Source: Trebonia kvetii (GTDB lineage: Bacteria; Actinomycetota; Actinomycetes; Streptosporangiales; Streptosporangiaceae). From it: a stretch of DNA of 64,000 nucleotides. The notes beneath the pieces are model-generated. The model was not told the origin of the DNA. It did no database searches and saw only the letters and a program-made list of their open reading frames with translations. A program made the position numbers and the translations under genes. The DNA is taken from positions 372,001 through 436,000 of the forward strand of contig NZ_RPFW01000006.1 of NCBI RefSeq assembly GCF_007827045.1, in the 5' to 3' direction. Positions 9,770-18,463 of this stretch are shown one piece after another. Positions within the stretch are counted from its first letter, which is position 1, and every line of letters starts with the position of its first letter.

Positions 9770-10035
9770 GCGCTATCGGAGCCCGGGTGGAACCGGTGCT
9801 CATTCCCTGGGATTGCGCGGACGGCCTCTACGAGGCCTACTGGCGCCGGCCCGAGGCGTACCTGGACGAGCACGTCCGCCGCGGAATGTCGATCTGGGCC
9901 AGAGTCGGGCCGGCCGCCGAGCAGCGGGCAGTCCGCAGCCTCCGTGATGACCTAGCATCCGGCCGAGGGGAACGCAACCGCGACCTCGTCGAACTCGACG
10001 CGGCAGAGCTTGGCGAGCGGCTGCTTATCGCCTGA
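9770..10035 (+). pseudogene. SAM-dependent methyltransferase, C-terminal fragment
   Basis: From about 9790 one frame reads ARVEPVLIPWDCADGLYEAY, then WRRPEAYLDEHVRRG and ERNRDLVELDAAELG, ending in LRL-like LLIA and a stop at 10035. This matches the C-terminal third of class I methyltransferases found in actinobacteria. Upstream, no frame supplies the SAM-binding half (no E/DxGxGxG), and no start with ribosome site precedes it. It is therefore a 5'-truncated remnant next to the sigma gene. Confidence 0.55.
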
Positions 10036-10050
10036 TCCAGCGATTCCCGC

Positions 10051-10500
10051 TTACTGGGTTCTCTGCGGCGGCGGACCTTGACCCCGGCTGATCGCCTGGC
10101 TGATGGCCTCCTTCAGCTGGTCCTGTTCGGGAACCGACAAATCGCTGCGGATTAGCTCGATGTCCCGTCCCAGTCCCTGGAACGTCCCGGCTATCGCGTC
10201 AATCTTGGCGTTGGCGGTCATCATCACGATCACCGAGGTTCCCGGCGTCATGTCGCCTCGGGCCGCGTCGATCATCGAGCCGTCAACTACCGCGTTCTTG
10301 CGCCTGCCCATCAGGGCGGAAACCTTGCTCATCTCCTCGGTAACGTGCTCCTGCACGATGGGCTGGGCGGCCCACCGAGGCCAGCGGATCACCGTGACAT
10401 CCTGCAGCTCGATGAGGTCCTGGGCGGCCAGGGCCTTAAGCTTGACCACCGCGTCATCGGCGCCCTCGGTGCCGCTGAACCGCCATGCTGAAGTTTGCAT
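10051..10500 (-). CDS. DUF1269-like protein
   Basis: 149 residues, ATG start after a near-perfect GGAAGGAG site. The sequence follows the DUF1269 pattern: an N-terminal alpha-beta unit (ALAAQDLIELQDVTVIRWP), a glycine-poor middle and a C-terminal TSVIVMMTANAKIDAIAGTF. DUF1269 proteins are small and often encoded near stress or membrane genes; their biochemistry is not established. Here it is divergent from the CBS-domain gene, with about 225 bp of intergenic DNA that must contain both promoters. Confidence 0.75.
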   Translation of the reverse strand: MQTSAWRFSGTEGADDAVVKLKALAAQDLIELQDVTVIRWPRWAAQPIVQEHVTEEMSKVSALMGRRKNAVVDGSMIDAARGDMTPGTSVIVMMTANAKIDAIAGTFQGLGRDIELIRSDLSVPEQDQLKEAISQAISRGQGPPPQRTQ

Positions 10501-10727
10501 CGTCTGCTCCTTCCCCCGGTGTCAGACATGCCAGAACCGTCCCCGTTGCCGGATGTTCCCCGGCCCGCGGCCGCGCACACCTCCCGCACCTCCAGGCGCG
10601 CGAAAGCTGCCCGGTTCGCAAAAAGGGCAATACAGCCGTGTCCGGAGGGCTAGGACGATTCGCGGCTTTACCACTAACATTTAAGAAAGTTCTAAGGCCT
10701 CTGACTGGTCCATGAAGGGGTGGGCGT

Positions 10728-11171
10728 GTGCTGGTCAGCGACGTGATGACGGCGTTTCCCGCGTACATACGGCTCGGGGCGACTATCCGGCGGGCAGCCG
10801 AGATGGTCAGCGTTTCTGAAGTCGGCCATCTGATGGTTCTGGATCACGACGGCCGCTTCGTCGGGTCGCTGTCCGAGGAGGACGTGGTGCGGGCCATGCT
10901 GCCCGGCTTCGGAGACGTAACCGCCGCCGGGGGCACGCTCGCGGACGCGTTCCGCATTTTCCTTGAGCGCGGCCGTGCCCTCGCCGATCGTGTCATCGAT
11001 CCGCTCGTCGTGCGCGACGCGGCGACGGTCCGGCCGGCCGACGACCTCGCCAGGGCAGCGATCGTGATGATCGACCGCGGGATCCGGAGACTTCCCGTGG
11101 TCGATGACGGTGCCCTGGTGGGCACGCTGTCCCGGGCCGATCTGTGCCGCGCGGTGATTTACCATTCCTGA
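10728..11171 (+). CDS. CBS-domain pair protein
   Basis: 147 residues from GTG 10728. Two CBS motifs in tandem form a Bateman module: first about residues 1-60 (VSDVMTAFPAYIRLGATI, HLMVLDHDGRFVGSLSEED), second about 88-145 (AATVRPADDLARAAIVMIDR, RRLPVVDDGALVGTLSRADL). Such modules bind adenine nucleotides and sense energy or redox state. The stop (TGA 11169-11171) overlaps the beginning of the FHA-fusion gene: FHA homology runs out of the CBS reading frame in the +1 frame exactly at TCC-TGA-A. The two products are therefore either translationally coupled or partly made as one chain. Confidence 0.9.
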   Translation: MLVSDVMTAFPAYIRLGATIRRAAEMVSVSEVGHLMVLDHDGRFVGSLSEEDVVRAMLPGFGDVTAAGGTLADAFRIFLERGRALADRVIDPLVVRDAATVRPADDLARAAIVMIDRGIRRLPVVDDGALVGTLSRADLCRAVIYHS

Positions 11172-14100
11172 AATCCGGCTTACCCTCATCGATCGCCACA
11201 CCCGCGACATCGGCCACCGGGTGTGCGCGCTGCCGGCGACCCTCGGCCGCGACAGTGGCGCCGCGGCGGTGGTCCTCGACGATCCCGACGTCTCCCGGCG
11301 GCACGCGCGGATCGAGATGGCCGGCGACGAGTTGGTGGTCGTAGACCTCGGCAGCACCAACGGGACCCACGTCAACGATAAGCGAGTGACACGCCACGTG
11401 CTCGTCCCCGGCGACCGAGTGCGCATCGGCCGGTACGACGTCACGTGGTCCTTCATTGACTCAAGCGCGACGAGACTCATCGACCCCGGCCAGCTGACCG
11501 CCGTCCGGCAGGCTCCGCTTGAGGGCGTGGCGGCGCGGCGCGTGGTGCAGGCCGCGGAAGCGCACAACAAAAAGTCCGGGCACGAACTCGACGGCTTCCT
11601 GTCGCTGGCGCACGGATTCCTGCCCGCAGAGCAGCCGCTGCTCGCGTTCCCGGAATCGCACCGGGCCTGGGACGACATGACCGATCAGCTCCCAGACCTG
11701 TTCCGGCGGCTGTCCCTGCGCCGGGCGTTCGATGCGATGCCAGTGCTTGATGCGTCGCCGGCTGCCTTGCCTGACCGGTACCTGCTGCGCGCATCGACTT
11801 TGCTCGGGGTATTCGCCCACGCCTATCAGTACATGGCGATCGATCCACCGCCGGCGCTGCCGGACTCGCTGTTGCGACCGTGGACGACCGTTTCGCGTCG
11901 GCTGGGCAAGAAGGTCCCGGCTGTCTCCTACATCGACCTGTTCTTCTATAACTGGCGGCTCCGAGACCCAGCCGGGCCGCGGATGCTGGACAACATGGAC
12001 CTGCTGGTGCCGACCTGGAACAACGCGGCCGAGCGCGTCTTCTACCTGGTGACCACTGAATTCGCGATGGGCCTTACCCCAGTCCTCGGCGCCATGCTTG
12101 ACGCACAGGAAGCTGTGGTCGCCGACGATCCGGCGGCGCTGGAGGGAGCGCTGCTGGTCATCCTCGACCAGCTGCAGTACGTGACCCGTACCATCTACCC
12201 GCAGATTGATCCCAACTTGCGGGGCAGGTATGCGCTCGACCAGGTGCTGTGGGCCAAGACGGTCGGCACCGCCGGCGTCCCGATCTTCGATGGCGCGCCC
12301 AGCCCGAGCGGCACCGCGCAGCCGCAGATCCACGCACTTGACGCGTTTCTCGAGCGTCAGGACTTCGCGTCGGTGGTCGGTCAGCAGAGCATTTACCTCG
12401 CCGGGTTCTTTCCGCGTCACTGGCAGGAGCTGGTAGCCGCCCTGCGCGAGGTGTCGGTACGCCAGTACATCGAGCGCAGCCGCAGCGGCGCCTTGCGCGG
12501 CGTCTACAACGCGATGCTTGACGCCTACCTCGGCGACCGCGGCTGGATGGGACTGCATCGCGTCAAGGCGTACGGCTTCCTTGAGGTGGCCTTCAAGGTC
12601 GGCAGGCAGGTGACCACCGGCGCCCGGTTCACCGGGTTGTTCAAGGACAGGACCTGGGACAAGGTCGACAACGAGCTGGCTTTTGTCCGGGAAGAGCGCC
12701 GCCCGCCGGTTGGACCGCCCGTCGTGTTCGGCACCGCCCGCAGGGGCCGCGTCGTGACCGCTGAATCTGGTGCCTGGACCTGTTACCTGGAGATCGACGT
12801 CACCAGTCAAGGGGTGTACCACCTGCCGGGTGACCGGGTCGGCGTGCTGGCCGAGAACGACCAGGACCTGGTGCGCCGCACCGTGGCCGCGCTGCAGGCA
12901 ACCGGCGACGAACTCGTGCGGCTCACTCCGGAATGGAAGGCGGCGGTGGCCTGCCGGGAAGGATACAGCGAAACCGACCTGCTGCCACTGCGGACGTTGC
13001 TGCGCTTTGCCCAGCTCCGCCCGGTCACCCGCGCGGTGGCGAAACGACTGGTGAAGCTGACGGCCGTCGGTGCGTGGCAGCGAGTGGTTGACGCCCGCAT
13101 GGAGGATCAGTGGGAGCTGTGGGACGTCCTGAACCTGTTGTATGCGGGGGGATATGACGTCACCCGGCTGTGGAAGGCCGATCCTGGCGAGGACGACGCG
13201 TTCTGCGCGGTGATCCCGCCCGAGCCTTTCCGGCTGTACTCAATCGCTTCGGCGGCGGCGCCTGGCCAGCCGGCGACCGCGCTCCGGCTAGTAGTCGCCG
13301 GCCTGGGTTACTCCTCCGCCCAGACGCCCTGGTCATACCCCCGCCCACGGCAGGGAACGGCATCGCATTTCCTGCGCCGGGCGAGCGTCGAAGGGCAGCA
13401 CCGGCTGTCACTGCAGATCGTCTCCGCCCCGCGGTTCCGGCTGCCTGCCGATCCTGCGACGCCGGTCGTGATGTTCGCGGCTGGCTCGGGGGTCGCCCCC
13501 TTCCTGGGATTCGTCGCCGCGCGCACCGGCTCCGGCGAGAACCGGCTCTATCTGGGCATCAGGACACCGGAAGAATTCGCCGTGCAGGCAGATCTGGACG
13601 CGGCGGCCGCCGCGGGCCGGCTGAGACTTTCCGTCGCCTTCTCCCGCGCCGATGCCGCGGTCAGCTTCGACGGCCAGCGCCATGTTGTCCAGAGCGGGCA
13701 GCGACGCCGGGTAGACGACGTCATCCGCGCCGAAGCAGACAGCCTGTGGGATCTGCTGCGCCCCACGGCCGAGGGCGGTCGCGGCGCCTTTGCCTATGTT
13801 TGCGGCACCGCTCGATTCGCGGTCGCGGTGCGCGAGGCACTGGCCGGCATCGTGCCTGGTGACGGAGCAGAATTCCTCCGCCAGCTGGTGGCGGACGGAC
13901 GTCTCGGCGAGGACGTATTCACCACCTATCTCGGTCACGCCCAGCAGGGTCGCCGCTTCGAGGTATCGGAACTGGCCACCCACAACGCCCCCGGTGCGCC
14001 CTACTGGATGGCGATCAGCGGCGCGGTCTTCGATGTCACCGAATTCCAGCACCTGCACATCGGCGGGGCGCACATCGTCCGCAACCACGTCGGGCTCGAC

Positions 14101-14925
14101 GCGACCGCCGCCTACCGGAAAGTCCTGCACGACGCGCACTCCGAAATCGACGCACAGCTCGCCATGTATGAGATCGGCCATCTGCGCAGGCTCGACTTCC
14201 GCGACCGATGGGGCGTGGTGCTCACCGAAGACGGCCTGCATGCGATGTCGCTTGAGGACCTGTTCCGGACCTGGGTGCGGTTCGTTTACCTGCTGGTCGG
14301 TATGGAAAATGCGCTGAATGCCGACTACGCGTTCGTGGCGATGGTGACCACCCTGGGCGAGGATGCTAAGCAGCTGACGCCCTTCAAGGCGCAGTACGTG
14401 ATGGAGGCGCACCGGCGGTTCCTCATCAGTTACCTCGACGGCCTGGTTCACGACGACCTGCGCAACCTGTGGCAGCTGACCGTCGGATTCTGTGACCCGA
14501 ACCTGGATATCCGGTCCTTCGACACCGAACTTGCCGCCACCTTGGCGCGCCCGGAGGTCGCACTGGTCCGTCGTTCTGTGGGCTCGGTCAAGAAGCAGCT
14601 GCTCGCCGGGGAGGACTTCGGGCGGGTCGCGGCGATGTGCCGCAGCTACGCGCACATGGACGTCCAGCTCCTGCGCGACCTGAAGAACACCGTGCTAGAG
14701 GGAATCCGTGCCTTTGAGGCGCACGAGGCCGATGTCGTCGAGCACGCCGGAGCCACCGTGCTGAACGCGGCGCGTCAGACGCTCGATGTGGTGTCGGCCT
14801 ACTACAAGCGCCTGGCCGAGTACACGCGCGGCCACGGCATCGACGCCGGCGAAGCGGTCGAGGAGGTCATCCCGGCCGACCGGGGCATTCCTGGGCACGG
14901 CGGCCCGCTCGCCCTTCCCGACTGA
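11164..14925 (+). CDS. FHA / IDO-like / P450-reductase-like / cytochrome b5 fusion protein
   Basis: Residues counted from GTG 11221 (1234 aa). FHA domain ~1-80 (GR at 9-10, SRRH 25-28, STNGT 45-49), normally binding phosphothreonine. An indoleamine 2,3-dioxygenase-like helical haem domain ~110-490: LLGVFAHAYQYM, VSYIDLFFYNWRL, and GLHRVKAYGFLEVAFK, where H446 is the candidate proximal haem ligand. A CYPOR/NOS-type FAD-NADPH module ~500-880: RLYSIAS (671-677), GTASHFL, FAAGSGVAPFLGF, YVCGTA. Cytochrome b5 ~910-985 with ligands H946 (HIGG) and H973. Then ~240 helical residues of unknown role. Homology starts upstream of 11221 (IRLTLIDRHTRDIG) but no ATG/GTG/TTG exists there; ATT 11164 or a frameshift from the CBS gene would be needed. 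Likely a self-sufficient NADPH-fed haem oxygenase or redox sensor. Confidence 0.85.
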   Translation: MPEIRLTLIDRHTRDIGHRVCALPATLGRDSGAAAVVLDDPDVSRRHARIEMAGDELVVVDLGSTNGTHVNDKRVTRHVLVPGDRVRIGRYDVTWSFIDSSATRLIDPGQLTAVRQAPLEGVAARRVVQAAEAHNKKSGHELDGFLSLAHGFLPAEQPLLAFPESHRAWDDMTDQLPDLFRRLSLRRAFDAMPVLDASPAALPDRYLLRASTLLGVFAHAYQYMAIDPPPALPDSLLRPWTTVSRRLGKKVPAVSYIDLFFYNWRLRDPAGPRMLDNMDLLVPTWNNAAERVFYLVTTEFAMGLTPVLGAMLDAQEAVVADDPAALEGALLVILDQLQYVTRTIYPQIDPNLRGRYALDQVLWAKTVGTAGVPIFDGAPSPSGTAQPQIHALDAFLERQDFASVVGQQSIYLAGFFPRHWQELVAALREVSVRQYIERSRSGALRGVYNAMLDAYLGDRGWMGLHRVKAYGFLEVAFKVGRQVTTGARFTGLFKDRTWDKVDNELAFVREERRPPVGPPVVFGTARRGRVVTAESGAWTCYLEIDVTSQGVYHLPGDRVGVLAENDQDLVRRTVAALQATGDELVRLTPEWKAAVACREGYSETDLLPLRTLLRFAQLRPVTRAVAKRLVKLTAVGAWQRVVDARMEDQWELWDVLNLLYAGGYDVTRLWKADPGEDDAFCAVIPPEPFRLYSIASAAAPGQPATALRLVVAGLGYSSAQTPWSYPRPRQGTASHFLRRASVEGQHRLSLQIVSAPRFRLPADPATPVVMFAAGSGVAPFLGFVAARTGSGENRLYLGIRTPEEFAVQADLDAAAAAGRLRLSVAFSRADAAVSFDGQRHVVQSGQRRRVDDVIRAEADSLWDLLRPTAEGGRGAFAYVCGTARFAVAVREALAGIVPGDGAEFLRQLVADGRLGEDVFTTYLGHAQQGRRFEVSELATHNAPGAPYWMAISGAVFDVTEFQHLHIGGAHIVRNHVGLDATAAYRKVLHDAHSEIDAQLAMYEIGHLRRLDFRDRWGVVLTEDGLHAMSLEDLFRTWVRFVYLLVGMENALNADYAFVAMVTTLGEDAKQLTPFKAQYVMEAHRRFLISYLDGLVHDDLRNLWQLTVGFCDPNLDIRSFDTELAATLARPEVALVRRSVGSVKKQLLAGEDFGRVAAMCRSYAHMDVQLLRDLKNTVLEGIRAFEAHEADVVEHAGATVLNAARQTLDVVSAYYKRLAEYTRGHGIDAGEAVEEVIPADRGIPGHGGPLALPD

Positions 14926-14997
14926 ACATGTACACGCCGGAGCCTCGCCGGTGCGCCCGCGTCAGCTGCTGCGCCTGCGTCAGCAGCTCTGCCCGCG

Positions 14998-16260
14998 TCA
15001 GCTGCTGCCCGGAGGCTGGCTCGGGGGCGCGGGGCAGCCAGGGCCAGCGGGGCTGGCGCAGAAACCGGGGGGCCAGGTCCAGGCTTTCCCGTCCCAGTGC
15101 TCGATGACGGCGGTGCCGCCGCCGCCGACCGAGGAGGATCCGACAGCCCAGGCGCTGTCGGCGGAGGCGGCGGTCACGGCGGTCAGGTCGCCAGTGGCTG
15201 GGCTGGGGACTAGCGTCCAGGCCCGGCCGTCCCAGTGCTCGATGACGGTCGTCAGCGAGTGCCCTGGGCGCAGGCTTCCGGTACCGACTGCCCAGGCGCT
15301 GGCGGGAGACAGCGCTGCCACGGCGCGCAGAGTACCCCCGCCAGCCAAGTGCGGGCTGGGTACCCTCGCCCACGCCCGGCCGTCCCAGTGCTCGATCAGC
15401 GCGCCTTCCCCGCCTCCGCCAACTGCCCAGGCGCTATCCGGGGAGGCTGCGGCCACGCCCATGAGCGCTGCCCCGCCGCGGATGGCCGGGCTGGGCACCG
15501 CAGTCCATGCATGGCCATCCCAGTGCTCGATCAGGAGGAGCGAGATGCCAGTGGCGGGGCTGGTGTAGCTGCCGACGGCCCAGGCACTGTCCGCGGATGC
15601 GGCGGCCACGCGGTTCAGCTGCGCGCTCTGCCCGGGACTGGGACTGGGCACCCGGGTCCAGGCGGTGCCGTCCCAGCGGATGATCCAGGTCTTGCCGCCG
15701 TTTGTTCCGCCGACCGCCCAGGCATCCCGGGCTGACACCGCGGCAACGCTGTAGAGATCGGCGCCGATGCCGCTGCCCTGGGGACCCGGTGACGGCGTGG
15801 GCACCACTGTCCAGGCCCGGCCGTTCCAGTGCTGGGCAAGGGGCTGCCCTGCGGTCACGCCGACTGCCCAGACGTCATGAGGGGACACCGTCGCTACCGC
15901 AGCGAAACTGCCGGGAGGGTTGCCCGGCTGGCCTTTAAGGAGAGTGAGCACCTTTTCGGTCCACGCGCTGCCGTTCCAGCGCACCGTCATCGGGTCGGTC
16001 ATGGGGGTGCTGCCGACCGCCCACACGTCGGCAGCTGACAGCGCTGCCACCCCGTACAGGCCGCCGCTGATGATCAGCGATGAGGCCCGCCCCGGCGCCG
16101 GCAGGCCAGCCTGCTGGCTTGGCCCGGGCGTCCCCGCCCCGGCGCCGGCACCTTGCCCGGCTGCCGCGCACGAAGCCAGCACCGTGGCTGCCGCAGCTGC
16201 CGCTACAGCACCGAGGACCCGGTTCCGCTGCGTCTTCCCGCATTCCCGCGACACGCTCAT
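14998..16260 (-). CDS. Lipoprotein with about eight beta-propeller-like repeats
   Basis: 420 residues. A signal peptide ends in a lipobox (VLASC), so the protein is exported and lipid-anchored. The rest is about eight repeats of 40-50 residues, each with a VAAxSxxxAWAVG strand, a loop, and IEHWDGxAWTxVPSP. The pattern resembles beta-propeller blades or Kelch-like sheets. Internal DNA repeats follow the protein repeats, making the gene prone to recombination. Function unknown; surface binding is a reasonable inference. It converges with the fusion gene. Confidence 0.85.
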   Translation of the reverse strand: MSVSRECGKTQRNRVLGAVAAAAAATVLASCAAAGQGAGAGAGTPGPSQQAGLPAPGRASSLIISGGLYGVAALSAADVWAVGSTPMTDPMTVRWNGSAWTEKVLTLLKGQPGNPPGSFAAVATVSPHDVWAVGVTAGQPLAQHWNGRAWTVVPTPSPGPQGSGIGADLYSVAAVSARDAWAVGGTNGGKTWIIRWDGTAWTRVPSPSPGQSAQLNRVAAASADSAWAVGSYTSPATGISLLLIEHWDGHAWTAVPSPAIRGGAALMGVAAASPDSAWAVGGGGEGALIEHWDGRAWARVPSPHLAGGGTLRAVAALSPASAWAVGTGSLRPGHSLTTVIEHWDGRAWTLVPSPATGDLTAVTAASADSAWAVGSSSVGGGGTAVIEHWDGKAWTWPPGFCASPAGPGCPAPPSQPPGSS

Positions 16261-16345
16261 GAGCTCAGTATCAGCAGCCGCCGCTCGCGCGCGCCTGAGT
16301 ACGAATGCTCATCCCTGCTAGGTACCGGCACCGTAAGCTCGCTCC

Positions 16346-17788
16346 ATGGGCAAGGCGGGCAGGCAACGGCGGCAGAAGAAGGAGCAGTCTCGCCAGCGCG
16401 CCCGTGCGGCGGCCGACAGGCCGACGTCCGTGCCCTTCCGGTCGCAGCCGGAGCAGGTATCGGAGCTCGTCGGGGGTGCTATCGAGGCCGTCTGCTCCGG
16501 TGACGAGCGAACCTACCGTTCCGCCCTGGATCAGCTGGCGGCGGAGCGATCCGCGGAGTGGACCCAGACGGTCAGCCGCGTTCTCGCCGAGGCCATGCGC
16601 TCCCAGGTGGCGCAAGCTTGGCGCGGCGGCTGGCAGCCAGCCGAGCTGGCCAGGCACTTCGGCCGCGAACTGAGTGCGGCGCACGCTGCGATGATCGCGG
16701 ACATGATCACCAACGAGGCGCACACCTACGCCGCCGCCACCATCGATCCCCGCTGGGCCGATCAGGTAGCAGGGCTGCGCGCCACCTCCTACGGCCCGGC
16801 TGCCTATGAAGGGCCGAACTGGTGGGGGAGCGACGGCGATTACCTGACCGCGTGGAAGGCACAGAGCACCGACCCCACGTTCTGGGCTGCCGTCGCGACG
16901 GCGATCGAGACTGTGCATCTCTTCGGCCACCTGCAGCGGCTGGAGCTGCTCCTTCCGCTCCCGGGGACGGTCCGTCGCGCCGGGGCGCGCAAGCCCGGGA
17001 GCGCGCCGGCCCGCGCAGGCACCGCGAGCGCGGCCGACGACCGGATGCTTGGCCGGATTCGCGCGCTGCTTGCCAAGGCCGAGTCAACGGACTTCGCCGA
17101 GGAAGCCGAGGCACTCTCTGCCCGGGCGCAGGAGCTGATGGCCAAGTACAGCATCGACCACGCGCTGCTCGCCGCGCGGTCCGGTGAGCGCGAGGAGCCG
17201 TCCGGCCGCCGGATCCCCGTCGACAACCCCTACGAGGAGCCGAAGGCTACCCTGCTGAACGTCATCGCCCTGGCCAACCGATGCCGGGCGGTCTGGTCGA
17301 AGGATGTCGGCCTGATGACGGTGGTCGGGTTCCCTGCCGACCTGGACGCGGTTGAACTCCTCTTTACTTCGCTGCTTGTGCAGGCCAACACGGCGATGCT
17401 GCGCGCCGGAGGCAAGAAGGACGAGTTTGGCCGCAGCCGCACGCGGGCGTTCCGCCAGTCGTTTCTTGTCTCGTACGCGATCCGGATCGGCGAGCGACTA
17501 GAAGAAGCGACTGCCCACGCCACTGCGGAGGCCGTCGATGAACTGGCCGCAGTCGAGCGGGACGGTGCCGGGACGGTGCGTTCGGGCGCCGACCTGGTGC
17601 CGTTCCTGGCCGCACGGCAGCAGGCCGTTGACGAAGCCGTCGGCGAATTGTTCGGCGGGAACGTGAAGCGCGGCCGCGCCGCCCGGGTTACCGACGCGGA
17701 GGGCTGGGCATCGGGCCGCGCTGCCGCCGACCTCGCCAAGCTACATGACCGCCAGCCAGTGACGAATGAGTCGTCAACCGGCAGTTGA
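16346..17788 (+). CDS. DUF2786 domain protein
   Basis: 480 residues from ATG 16346. The N-terminus is very basic (KAGRQRRQKKEQSRQRARAA), suggesting nucleic-acid contact. The DUF2786 motif sits near residues 230-275: RIRALLAKAESTDFAEEAEA followed by LSARAQELMAKYSIDHALL. A long helical C-terminal part follows. DUF2786 proteins occur in actinobacteria and phages; no biochemical role is known. Monocistronic by spacing. Confidence 0.85.
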   Translation: MGKAGRQRRQKKEQSRQRARAAADRPTSVPFRSQPEQVSELVGGAIEAVCSGDERTYRSALDQLAAERSAEWTQTVSRVLAEAMRSQVAQAWRGGWQPAELARHFGRELSAAHAAMIADMITNEAHTYAAATIDPRWADQVAGLRATSYGPAAYEGPNWWGSDGDYLTAWKAQSTDPTFWAAVATAIETVHLFGHLQRLELLLPLPGTVRRAGARKPGSAPARAGTASAADDRMLGRIRALLAKAESTDFAEEAEALSARAQELMAKYSIDHALLAARSGEREEPSGRRIPVDNPYEEPKATLLNVIALANRCRAVWSKDVGLMTVVGFPADLDAVELLFTSLLVQANTAMLRAGGKKDEFGRSRTRAFRQSFLVSYAIRIGERLEEATAHATAEAVDELAAVERDGAGTVRSGADLVPFLAARQQAVDEAVGELFGGNVKRGRAARVTDAEGWASGRAAADLAKLHDRQPVTNESSTGS

Positions 17789-17898
17789 TCATGAAGCTGC
17801 GGTCATCGGTAAAGTGGTGGCGACAGCATTTCCGGTGATGGCCTTGGTGCGCCGCTAAGCACCGTATCTATGAGATCGGAATCAGCTCGTCGCGCATC

Positions 17899-18417
17899 GT
17901 GAGCGGGGCGCGCGTCACTCCTCGTAAGGAGATCAAGCGCCAGCGCAGGAGGCATTCGCACTCCTGCTGGGATCACCTGATAATCGCCCCGCTTTGGCCC
18001 AAGTACGGGGTGAACCTCGGCACCCTGCTCCGGACGTGCGATGCGGTCGGGGCGTGCATGGCGGTACCGAAGTTGCCATGGATGCCCGAGGCCTTGGACA
18101 AGGGCAATACGCTGCGACGTCCTGCGTGCGTGCACTGGACGGGCCGGGATCCGATCGCCTGGCTCAGCCGGCATCGAGAGCAGGGTTCGCGGATTGTCGG
18201 CGTCGAACTCGCCGACGAGGCGATCAGGCTGGCGGACCTGGCTGCCGCGAGAGAGCGGACCGTCGTCGTCCTGGGGCACGAGCACGACGGGATTCCGGAC
18301 GACGCGATGGAACTGATCGACGTCGCCATCGAGATTCCGATGGTCGGCACCGGGGCCAGCCTCAACGTGGCCGTTGCGGGCTCGCTGGTCCTGTACCGGC
18401 TGGCAGGGTTCCTGTAG
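17899..18417 (+). CDS. SpoU/TrmH family RNA 2'-O-methyltransferase
   Basis: 172 residues from GTG 17899; the N-terminus is basic. The three motifs of SPOUT RNA ribose methyltransferases are present: motif 1 (NLGTLLRTCDAVGA, with the catalytic-type Arg), motif 2 (VVVLGHEHDGIPDD), motif 3 (IPMVGTGASLNVAVAGSLVL), which forms the trefoil-knot SAM site. It is short and lacks the extra RNA-binding N-domain found in some relatives. Substrate (tRNA or rRNA position) cannot be told from the sequence. Confidence 0.88.
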   Translation: MSGARVTPRKEIKRQRRRHSHSCWDHLIIAPLWPKYGVNLGTLLRTCDAVGACMAVPKLPWMPEALDKGNTLRRPACVHWTGRDPIAWLSRHREQGSRIVGVELADEAIRLADLAAARERTVVVLGHEHDGIPDDAMELIDVAIEIPMVGTGASLNVAVAGSLVLYRLAGFL

Positions 18418-18463
18418 GAAGGATGGCGGGAACTCTGCAGCACTAGCCGGACAGGGCAGGTGT

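Noticed and set aside
11461-12822. 453-residue frame antisense to the fusion gene
   Set aside because: Shadow of a high-GC gene; no family character, and the plus strand has clear domains.
13408-14655. 415-residue frame antisense to the reductase/cytochrome b5 part
   Set aside because: Same reason; the sense frame carries intact cofactor motifs.
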